A stretch of DNA of 64,000 nucleotides, taken from positions 90,001 to 154,000 of the forward strand of contig JABZGR010000003.1 of NCBI GenBank assembly GCA_015259125.1, in the 5' to 3' direction. Position numbers and translations under genes: made by a program. Under the pieces are notes generated by a model. The model did no database searches, was not told where the DNA came from, and worked only from the letters and a program-made list of their open reading frames with translations. Source of the DNA: Alloprevotella tannerae (lineage in GTDB: Bacteria; Bacteroidota; Bacteroidia; Bacteroidales; Bacteroidaceae). This document shows positions 54,506 through 61,422 of the stretch, piece after piece. The first letter of the stretch is position 1. Each line of letters starts with the position of its first letter.

Positions 54506-55390
54506 ATGAAGCACTTCTTAGAAAATATAGCGACAGGCCTCATCCTCCTCCTCTCGAAGTTGCCGCTGCGCCTGCTTTATATATTATCCGATTTTGCTTA
54601 TTTCATTGTGCGCTACGTTGCCGGCTATCGGCGCGGAGTCATACAGCGCAACATTGCAGCTTCATTTCCTGAAAAGACCGCAAAGGAAAGGGAGCGCATC
54701 GTAAGCGATTTTTATCATTTCTTTTGCGATTACGCCGTCGAAACCATACGCCAGCTCTCGATGCCGGCATCAGAAATGCGCCGGCGTATGATTTTTGAAG
54801 GCATTGATGAGATGCAGCAAGTGATGGAGCAACGCCAATTTGCTTTTGTCTACCTTGGACATTTCTGCAATTGGGAATGGGTTTCCAGCCTTGGCCTTTG
54901 GACGCCGGAGGGATGGCAGTGTGCCCAACTTTATCGGCCTTTGGAGAACAAAATGTTTGATCGTATCTTCCTGCGTTTACGCTCGCGCTTTGGGTCTGAA
55001 AACATTCCGAAGAATACTATCTTGCGCCGCATCGCCGGCTACAAGCGGGAGGATAAAAAAATAGTGATTGGCTTCATCTCTGACCAATCTCCTCGCCCTG
55101 CGAATATACACGATTGGGTCGATTTCCTACATCAGGACACGCCCGTCTTTACCGGAACGGAGCGCATTGCGAAAAGTGTGGATGCCGCCGTATTCTTTGC
55201 TGATATACAGCGCGAAGGCCGTGGGCGTTATCGCTGTCGGTTTCAAAAAATGTCGGACAATGTGTGCACAATCCCTGACTACGAGTTGACTGAAGCTTAT
55301 ATGCGGTTACTTGAAGCGAACATTCGCCGCCAACCGGCCTTTTGGTTGTGGAGTCACAAGCGCTGGAAGCATCGGAGGAATGAAGGTTAG
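54506..55390 (+). CDS. lipid A acyltransferase (LpxL/HtrB family)
   Basis: A 294-residue membrane-anchored acyltransferase. An N-terminal hydrophobic helix (LLSKLPLRLLYILSDFAYF) is followed by the catalytic HX4E box in YLGHFCNWEW and later signature segments (FISDQSPRP, DTPVFTGTERIA). It adds a secondary acyl chain to lipid A at the inner membrane. A longer frame from 54392 would place the promoter inside the gene, so ATG 54506 is chosen. rpsO follows after its own promoter. Confidence 0.9.
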   Translation: MKHFLENIATGLILLLSKLPLRLLYILSDFAYFIVRYVAGYRRGVIQRNIAASFPEKTAKERERIVSDFYHFFCDYAVETIRQLSMPASEMRRRMIFEGIDEMQQVMEQRQFAFVYLGHFCNWEWVSSLGLWTPEGWQCAQLYRPLENKMFDRIFLRLRSRFGSENIPKNTILRRIAGYKREDKKIVIGFISDQSPRPANIHDWVDFLHQDTPVFTGTERIAKSVDAAVFFADIQREGRGRYRCRFQKMSDNVCTIPDYELTEAYMRLLEANIRRQPAFWLWSHKRWKHRRNEG

Positions 55391-55411
55391 GCGGAGAAAA
55401 TCAAGAAGTTA

Positions 55412-55444
55412 TTTGGTCAACTCCAATCCTTTACCTAACTTTGC
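55412..55444 (+). promoter_or_regulatory. promoter of rpsO
   Basis: TTTG (55412-55415), 20 bp, TAACTTTGC (55436-55444). Predicted leader about 46 nt. Confidence 0.82.
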
Positions 55445-55496
55445 ACCGCCTTTTTCAAAAGAGGCACAATATCTTTATTTATTCTTTAATATCACT

Positions 55497-55766
55497 ATGT
55501 ACTTAGATTCAGCTAAGAAACAAGAGATCTTTGGCAAGTACGGAAAGTCTAATTCGGACACGGGCTCAGTAGAGAGCCAAGTGGCTTTATTTTCCTACCG
55601 TATTGCCCATTTGACGGAACATGTGAAGGCCAACCGTAAGGATCATACGACAGAAAGAGCCCTCGTTAAGATGGTAGGTAAGCGCCGTGCGCTGCTTAAC
55701 TACGTAAAGCACCGCGACATTGAGCGCTACCGTGCTTTGATTAAGGCGCTCGGCCTCCGCAAGTAA
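55497..55766 (+). CDS. rpsO: 30S ribosomal protein S15
   Basis: An 89-residue S15, which binds the 16S rRNA central domain. It shows the family pattern SDTGSVESQVALFSYRIAHL, LTEHVKANRKDH and the RRALLNYVKHRD.ERYRALI end. The upstream in-frame extension (to 55311) overlaps the acyltransferase end and is not part of it. A strong terminator follows. Confidence 0.97.
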   Translation: MYLDSAKKQEIFGKYGKSNSDTGSVESQVALFSYRIAHLTEHVKANRKDHTTERALVKMVGKRRALLNYVKHRDIERYRALIKALGLRK

Positions 55767-55834
55767 GTTGCAGCCGGCGATGTTGCGCTTCTTTACGCGT
55801 ACAAAGCCTGCCTGCAAATACTTATTGATTGACA

Positions 55835-55872
55835 AAATCCCCGCAACGCTCCAAGTGTTGCGGGGATTTTTG
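55835..55872 (+). terminator. terminator of rpsO
   Basis: AAATCCCCGCAAC (55835-55847) pairs with GTTGCGGGGATTT (55857-55869), then TT. Confidence 0.92.
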
Positions 55873-56343
55873 CGATTCTACCACTATACAGCATAAATGG
55901 AATGCGAGTTGGAAATAATCACTCTCTTATGTGCAAAGAACAGTCCATAGGCGGCGAAAAACTTTCCTATAGGAAAGAAAAAATTGTCTTAGGAGAGAAT
56001 TTTTCCGATCATAGGAGACATTTTTTTCGATCACCTAAGAAAGTTTCAACGCGCTCCTAAGCAAATTTCGTCACTCCTCTAAGCGCAACTTTTCCCTGAC
56101 CTATTCTAGAAATTTCAGGGTTCACACTCTGATTACAAGAGACGCGATAGCGGTGTTTTTTTACTGCATTTAGAGGTCTTTTCTTATATCAAACTCACGT
56201 TAGATTAACGAAGACTTCTGCTCATTGGTCGCTGCGTCTGAACGCTAACATCGGCATCGAACATTCTGTATCGACGCCGATGAAAGTGTTTTTCTTAATG
56301 TTCCCACAGCGGCGGGCCACCTATATATAATAATGTATAGCTC
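55873..56343. other. gene-free region with family C array between rpsO and pyrE
   Basis: Only the array at 55965-56095 and a TATATATAATA tract near 56321 are visible. Confidence 0.55.
55965..56096. repeat. family C array, copy 1 (six 22-bp units)
   Basis: Units start at 55965, 55987, 56009, 56031, 56053 and 56075, an exact 22-bp period. Cores are TCCTATAGGA, TCTTAGGAGA, TCATAGGAGA, TCACCTAAGA, GCTCCTAAGC and TCCTCTAAGC. Tails are A/T-rich with GATC-like steps. CCTAAG and CTTAGG cores are complementary. Copy 2 lies at 61026-61135. Confidence 0.9.
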
Positions 56344-56976
56344 TTATGGTTTCCACGTAGCCGGCGATTGACGCCAAGCATTTAAGAGTGGCAAATGGCG
56401 CTCTTCAATGTAACCCGTCTGTAAGGCTACTTGAATAACGGCCTCGTAATCGGTCAAAGTTGTCAAATCTACTTGGGCCTGCGCAAAGGCTTCTTTGGCC
56501 ACATCAAAGCCATACGTGTAAGAAGCAACCATTCCGACCACCTCGCAACCAAAGTCGCGCAAGGCAGCAACAGCCTTTAAGCTGCTCCCACCCGTAGAAA
56601 TCAGATCTTCTACGACGATGACCTTAGCGCCTTTCTTTACTTCTCCTTCGATCAGGTTCTGCATGCCGTGATCCTTTGCCTTGGAACGCACATAGCAAAA
56701 AGGCAGACCGAGCAAGTCGGCCACCAACGCGCCTTGTGCAATAGCTCCCGTTGCCACACCGGCCACTGCCTCCGCTTGCGGATAGCGCTCGGCGATGACG
56801 CGCGCCAGTTCGAGCTTCACAAAACTGCGCAAATCAGGAAAGGATAGCGTCTTGCGGTTGTCACAATAAAAAGGAGAAAGCCAACCGCTGGCCCAAGTAA
56901 ATGGCTGCTCCGGCTGCAACTTGATTGCCTTTACCGCCAAGAGTTTTTCGGCGAGGAGATGTTTTACAGTTTCCAT
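56344..56976 (-). CDS. pyrE: orotate phosphoribosyltransferase
   Basis: A 210-residue enzyme making OMP from orotate and PRPP. It shows FTWASGWLSPFYCDNRKTLS at the N-terminus, GVATGAIAQGAL, the lysine-rich FCYVRSKAKDHG, and the PRPP loop VIVVEDLISTGGSSLKA. Full length. It is separated from prmC by 63 bp on the same strand. Confidence 0.96.
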   Translation of the reverse strand: METVKHLLAEKLLAVKAIKLQPEQPFTWASGWLSPFYCDNRKTLSFPDLRSFVKLELARVIAERYPQAEAVAGVATGAIAQGALVADLLGLPFCYVRSKAKDHGMQNLIEGEVKKGAKVIVVEDLISTGGSSLKAVAALRDFGCEVVGMVASYTYGFDVAKEAFAQAQVDLTTLTDYEAVIQVALQTGYIEERHLPLLNAWRQSPATWKP

Positions 56977-57039
56977 AAAAAGATATGTGTTTGACTATTG
57001 GTGGCGAAGTTACGAAGAAAGCACGTAAAGTGGAGCGCC

Positions 57040-57843
57040 TCAGCAAGCATAAATAAAGCGATCTTTACCAAATTCGTCTTTGCGGCAAACAATCTGCTGA
57101 TAACCGGCTGCACGAAAGGCGTCGGCCGTGGCTTGCCGCAGAGCGGCATTGATTTCTACGAAGACCTCTTCAGCACCCAATTGTGCCAAGGCTTTATAAT
57201 AGCGCAAGGGATCATCATCGGGTACGAACAAGGCTTGCGCCGGCTCAAAATGGACGACGTGAGTAGCCATCTCTACCCTCTCCTTTTCGCAAATATAGGG
57301 CGGATTACTCACCACAACTGTCGCAGGCTTCGGCGGCGCAGTAAACAAATCTTGCACCTCAAACTGCACATCAGCGCCCAAACATTCGGCATTTTTGCGG
57401 GCCACGTCGATAGCTTCAGGTGAAATATCCCAAGCGCACACCGTAGCTTCCGGACGGCGCAGCTTCAAGCTAATGGCTATGCAACCTGAACCTGTGCCTA
57501 CGTCTAAGAAATGCTGCCCGCGCGCCGCTTCAGCAGCCCAGTGCACGAGTTCTTCCGTCTCCGGCCGCGGAATGAGTACGGCGGGCGAGACGTAAAATGG
57601 TCGGCCATCAAAATAGGTCGCCCCTAAAACATACTGCACCGGTTCTCCTGCGCTCAAGCGACGAAGCATAAAGGCGGCTCTTTCTTGTTCTGCCGTGGAT
57701 AATTGGCTAACTTTGTCCGCATAAACATCCGTTTTGCTCCAGCCAAAGGCTTCTTCGCAAACCAGAAAAGCAATGGCCTGCGCCTCGCGCGCTTCATAAT
57801 GAGCAGCAAGGACGGCGAGCAACTGGCGATAAAAATCTTTCAC
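57040..57843 (-). CDS. prmC: peptide chain release factor glutamine methyltransferase
   Basis: A 267-residue methyltransferase that modifies the GGQ glutamine of release factors. SAM motif FLDVGTGSGCIAISL and catalytic VVSNPPYI are both visible, with the helical N-terminal domain. The natural start is a GTG at 57843 (V-K-D-F-Y-R-Q). Longer frames run back through the oppositely oriented ribD and are rejected. A -7 box (TACTTTTGC, minus strand 57855-57847) ends 3 nt before the GTG, suggesting a leaderless transcript. Only 12 bp separate it from the divergent ribD start. Confidence 0.93.
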   Translation of the reverse strand: MKDFYRQLLAVLAAHYEAREAQAIAFLVCEEAFGWSKTDVYADKVSQLSTAEQERAAFMLRRLSAGEPVQYVLGATYFDGRPFYVSPAVLIPRPETEELVHWAAEAARGQHFLDVGTGSGCIAISLKLRRPEATVCAWDISPEAIDVARKNAECLGADVQFEVQDLFTAPPKPATVVVSNPPYICEKERVEMATHVVHFEPAQALFVPDDDPLRYYKALAQLGAEEVFVEINAALRQATADAFRAAGYQQIVCRKDEFGKDRFIYAC

Positions 57844-57846
57844 GCT

Positions 57847-57855
57847 GCAAAAGTA
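57847..57855 (-). promoter_or_regulatory. -7 box immediately before the prmC GTG start
   Basis: TACTTTTGC on the minus strand ends 3 nt upstream of the start codon. A matching -33 box would lie inside ribD and is not obvious. Confidence 0.45.
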
Positions 57856-58824
57856 ATGGAAATAAAAGATATATACATGCATCGGTGCCTCCGCTTGGCG
57901 GAAAATGGGCGCCTGTCGGCACCTCCAAACCCGATGGTCGGGGCGGTCATCGTCTATAAGGATCGCATCATCGGCGAGGGTTATCACGCGAAGTGCGGAC
58001 AAGCCCATGCGGAAGTCAACGCTATCGCGTCGGTGCGCCCGGAGGATCGTCCGCATTTGCAGGACAGCACGCTCTACGTCAGTCTTGAGCCTTGCGCGCA
58101 TTATGGGCGCACGCCGCCTTGCGCCCGCTTGATTCTCAATACGGGCATACCGCGCGTCGTCGTAGGCTGCGAAGACCCTTTCGACAAAGTGGAGGGCCGC
58201 GGCATTACGATGCTCCGCGATGGGGGTGTACAAGTGACGGTCGGCGTACTGGAGCAGGAATGTCGCGAACTCAATCGGCATTTCTTTACTTTCCATACGA
58301 AGCACCGCCCCTATATTACGCTGAAATGGGCTTCTTCGGCCGATGGTTTTGTTGACAACTGGCGCGAAGATGAAGCAGCTGCGCCCATCAAGTTGTCGAA
58401 CGCACATAGTTTGATGGACGTACACCGCCTGCGCGCTTATCATCAAGCCATTTTGGTGGGACACGGGACACTGAAAGCTGATCGTCCGCAACTCAATGTA
58501 CGCGATTGGGTAGGCTCAAATCCGCAACGCTTGGTCTTGGGACACGTGGGCGAAGATGAGTTGCCTGCTGGTTTTACGGCTTATGCTGATGTGGCAACGT
58601 TGCTGCAATCGCTCACGGAGCAGGGCGTCCAGAGTTTGTTGGTAGAAGGCGGCCCTCAAACGCAGCGCGCCTTTATCGAGCGCGGACTTTGGGATGAAGC
58701 CATCGAGGAACTCTCGCCACTTACTTTAGGTAGCGGTGTGCCCGCTCCGCGCCTACCGGTCGGCATTCCTCGAAAAGTTACGACGCACTGGGGACACACG
58801 CTGACGACTTGGCGCAATAGCTGA
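57856..58824 (+). CDS. ribD: bifunctional deaminase/reductase RibD
   Basis: A 322-residue riboflavin-pathway enzyme. The N-terminal deaminase carries the zinc site HAE (CGQAHAEVNAIASV) and PCAHYGRTPPC. The C-terminal reductase carries YITLKWASSADGF and VEGGPQTQRAF. The ATG at 57856 sits 12 bp from the divergent prmC start; the family start aligns there or at the internal Met seven codons later (MHRCLRLAENG). Confidence 0.94.
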   Translation: MEIKDIYMHRCLRLAENGRLSAPPNPMVGAVIVYKDRIIGEGYHAKCGQAHAEVNAIASVRPEDRPHLQDSTLYVSLEPCAHYGRTPPCARLILNTGIPRVVVGCEDPFDKVEGRGITMLRDGGVQVTVGVLEQECRELNRHFFTFHTKHRPYITLKWASSADGFVDNWREDEAAAPIKLSNAHSLMDVHRLRAYHQAILVGHGTLKADRPQLNVRDWVGSNPQRLVLGHVGEDELPAGFTAYADVATLLQSLTEQGVQSLLVEGGPQTQRAFIERGLWDEAIEELSPLTLGSGVPAPRLPVGIPRKVTTHWGHTLTTWRNS

Positions 58825-58911
58825 TTGGAGCGTAAATGTTCTGTTTGCTATACAAGTTTGACCACGACGACCGACTTTGCAAGCGATTAAACAGCGAGAG
58901 CAATACAACAG

Positions 58912-59493
58912 ATGGAGCTGAACGAAGCGATAGCGCAAGCCATGTATAGAATAGAACAGATTGGAACAGGACTTCAACAAACAGTTAGTTTCAAGTCGGA
59001 AACCGATGCAAATAGGTATTGGAAATTCTTTGTGGAAAACAAAGACGTTGTTCGCGCTGAATATGTGAATCCCTTGCTGATAGCTGATGTGGGCTATTCG
59101 CTTCGTCAGCTTAAGCGTCTTGACTTCTTAAACTGCATTTTACCCATTCCTATTTTCTCTGAAAGATTTGTTGAAAAGAATGCCGAAACACTGAAAGACG
59201 ACTTACTTTTCTTTCCGTGTAGCGTGCAGAGCAAACACGATATTCTGCCGTTCTATATGGGGCGCATACTGAATATTTCCTCCATTTTGGATGTTGAAAG
59301 CTCAGGGAAATGGCAACTTACTGATGGCTCGTGGATTCCCGATGTGCCTTTTGTCTACCACAAGGCCAACAATGACCACTATATTGTGCGCGATGCAACA
59401 CACCGAAGCCACTACGTAGCATCGGAAAGGCTCAGAGAAATAGGCCGCAACTATCGGATAGAATGGTACAAGGTAGCACTAAACAAGGCGTAA
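58912..59493 (+). CDS. unknown protein, possible immunity factor
   Basis: A 193-residue soluble protein with no signal peptide, no membrane segment and no family I recognise. Acidic and aromatic-rich, ending in HRSHYVASERLREIGRNYRI. It is followed by two more small genes on the same strand (19-bp and 51-bp gaps), the third of which resembles an Imm10-type immunity protein. The operon-like setting and composition suggest a toxin-immunity function; this is inference only. Confidence 0.6.
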   Translation: MELNEAIAQAMYRIEQIGTGLQQTVSFKSETDANRYWKFFVENKDVVRAEYVNPLLIADVGYSLRQLKRLDFLNCILPIPIFSERFVEKNAETLKDDLLFFPCSVQSKHDILPFYMGRILNISSILDVESSGKWQLTDGSWIPDVPFVYHKANNDHYIVRDATHRSHYVASERLREIGRNYRIEWYKVALNKA

Positions 59494-59512
59494 AGCCGCA
59501 ATAAAACAAGCT

Positions 59513-60103
59513 ATGCGTATCGACGAATTCGATTTGTTTACCTTCTCTTATTTCTGCATCCCTTTCGAGCAGATCGCAGCCTTCTTGCAGCAACAATGGG
59601 GAAACAACGAGAAATATCGACTCAAGCAGACGCCGTTCAAGTTCGACCTCTTCGATAAAAGCCCACAAAAGGGCGGCGCCCATTTCGAGAAAGCCTACTT
59701 CTTCGTGCCTAAGCGTCATCGTGACAAGTGCATAATGGTTTCTAATTATGCCGACGGCCTGACCTCGTGGGTCTACCGAATAACGGAGGCTTTAAGAGGA
59801 AAAGCGTACAGCTTCTGTTTGGCGAAGGACAAACAAGCTGATACGATGAATGCCTTTTGCTGCATAGAGCGTGGGCAGAACCTGCGAACGGTCTATACTA
59901 TGAAGGATCCCAAGTGGACGTTTTACAGTCAGGGCGCCGAGCAATTCTTTGAAGAAGCGCACTTGTATCAACAGAAATTGATTCGGAAAAGAATGAATAA
60001 GCGCATCCTCATAGCTTATTGCGCACGCTTAGGTCTTGATATTACGGACGATTTGTTTTGGAAAAGCGAGCAGTCGACATTGGTAGAACGAGTAGCGTGG
60101 TGA
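59513..60103 (+). CDS. unknown protein, possible immunity factor
   Basis: A 196-residue soluble protein, no signal, no recognised family. It starts MRIDEFDLFTFSYFCIPFEQ and contains several aromatic segments (FKFDLFDKSPQKGG, KWTFYSQGAEQFFEEAHLYQ). Position between a similar-sized unknown and an Imm10-like gene suggests part of a small immunity array. Confidence 0.55.
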   Translation: MRIDEFDLFTFSYFCIPFEQIAAFLQQQWGNNEKYRLKQTPFKFDLFDKSPQKGGAHFEKAYFFVPKRHRDKCIMVSNYADGLTSWVYRITEALRGKAYSFCLAKDKQADTMNAFCCIERGQNLRTVYTMKDPKWTFYSQGAEQFFEEAHLYQQKLIRKRMNKRILIAYCARLGLDITDDLFWKSEQSTLVERVAW

Positions 60104-60154
60104 GCCACATTCCGAAAGCACAATAGCATTGTGCGCTTAAAACAATAAAAGACG

Positions 60155-60526
60155 ATGGAAGAAATAGCGTTTAAAGCCAAGGTTATAACGGCCACAAAAA
60201 GCAGCAAAGACAACTATTATATGGTAGGGTTGGCCGATGACGAATACAACTACGAAAAGTATATTCTGTTTCAGCGGCCCATCAAATTGGACAAAGACGA
60301 TGATCCGGAAGCCGACAGCAACGGATTATATGCTGAATGTAATGGCGATGTCTGCTACAATGGTTGTCGAGCGGCAACTCTTACCAGTCAATCCTTCCGT
60401 TTTGAGTTCGACGACAGCATTATCGTAGTCGATGTTACGGACGTAAAAATCGGCAAGCGGTTTATAGCCTATAGTCGGGAAATATTCAAAGAATTGCTGA
60501 AACTGCCGGATAACAACATCCTTTAA
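60155..60526 (+). CDS. Imm10-like immunity protein
   Basis: A 123-residue protein matching the Imm10 pattern: YYMVGLADDEYNYEKYILFQ, a DxDDDPEADSNGLYAECNGD run, then the cysteine-containing CYNGCRAATLTSQSF and a closing strand. Imm10 proteins neutralise nuclease-type polymorphic toxins in the producing or neighbouring cell. No toxin gene lies in the window, so it may be an orphan or acquired immunity gene. Confidence 0.65.
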   Translation: MEEIAFKAKVITATKSSKDNYYMVGLADDEYNYEKYILFQRPIKLDKDDDPEADSNGLYAECNGDVCYNGCRAATLTSQSFRFEFDDSIIVVDVTDVKIGKRFIAYSREIFKELLKLPDNNIL

Positions 60527-60645
60527 TCTCTTGGCAGAATAGATGAAAGGATACAGCATTATTTATGGGAAAAAGGAAGCGAATGCTTGCATACATTTCC
60601 ATTTTACAAAAACATTCCAGTGCGTAAAGTAACCGTCAAGAAGCT

Positions 60646-60935
60646 ATGAAATATTTATCATCTTTTATTGTAATCAAATTCATCTGTATGTCCGCCTACT
60701 ATCAGACCATAAACCCGCCGGTAAAAGCAGATGAAACGGATACTTGTCTGTTCGACTTTACGAGTCAGCAGAACGTTATTTTTATATCGACAACAATAAA
60801 AATATCGTATTAGCCAACTTTTATGCGGATGAGTTAGAAACTACATTTGAGGGAAAATGTACCTACCATATTAATGATCAAGGCAGGTTTACTTTAACTG
60901 AAAAGGTCGAAGGAATAAAAGATAGAACGAAATAG
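60646..60935 (+). pseudogene. frameshifted small gene
   Basis: An ATG at 60646 opens MKYLSSFIVIKFICMSAYYQ, which stops at about 60815. An overlapping frame from about 60744 carries YESAERYFYIDNNKNIVLAN and continues to 60935. Joining the two frames near 60750 would give one protein of about 95 residues, so a single frameshift is likely. The product is not recognised; the position next to the immunity-like genes suggests another small immunity or effector gene. Confidence 0.45.
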
Positions 60936-61422
60936 CCCCAATTCTGTTGAAGCGAGGTTGATGACGCCTAGAAAACCGACCGAATACATAGTTGATAATC
61001 AGTATCATATAGAGCCGCAAAACTTTCCTATAAGAGACAAAAAATTGTCTTATAAGAGAATTTTTCCGATCCTATAAGACAATTTTTGCGATCACCTAAG
61101 AAAGTTTTGGCACTCTCCTAAGCTTATTTTTGGGACCTGCCGACAGGCGGAAAACATTGACTAATGCGCCACGCCCGGCAAACTGAAGTGCAGCGCTTGC
61201 GTGCTAAAGTGTTCCTCCCCCTCCTTTCAATCAGATAAAACAAACCTTGAAGACTCACGACACCGCCCCACACATATCTTTATCAAGAACTTATATTCTA
61301 CCTTACAGCATATTGCTTTTTTTAATAAGCCCTAGGTGCTATCTGTATGTAAAAAATAATCGCTAATTAGCCTTGCCCTTTGTTCGTTACAAAATAGGAC
61401 AACCCTAATGACGGATTTGATG
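60936..61422. other. gene-free region with family C array, copy 2
   Basis: Only the 22-bp-period array is seen; no promoter is clear for the divergent GH16 gene. Confidence 0.55.
61026..61135. repeat. family C array, copy 2 (five 22-bp units)
   Basis: Units start at 61026, 61048, 61070, 61092 and 61114, an exact 22-bp period. Cores are TCCTATAAGA, TCTTATAAGA, TCCTATAAGA, TCACCTAAGA and TCTCCTAAGC. Units 1, 4 and 5 nearly match units 1, 4 and 5 of copy 1, while units 2 and 3 differ (AGG replaced by ATAAG). Confidence 0.9.

Noticed and set aside
57844..58491. 483-codon version of prmC reaching into ribD
   Set aside because: The extra 216 residues are antisense to ribD and absent from the family.
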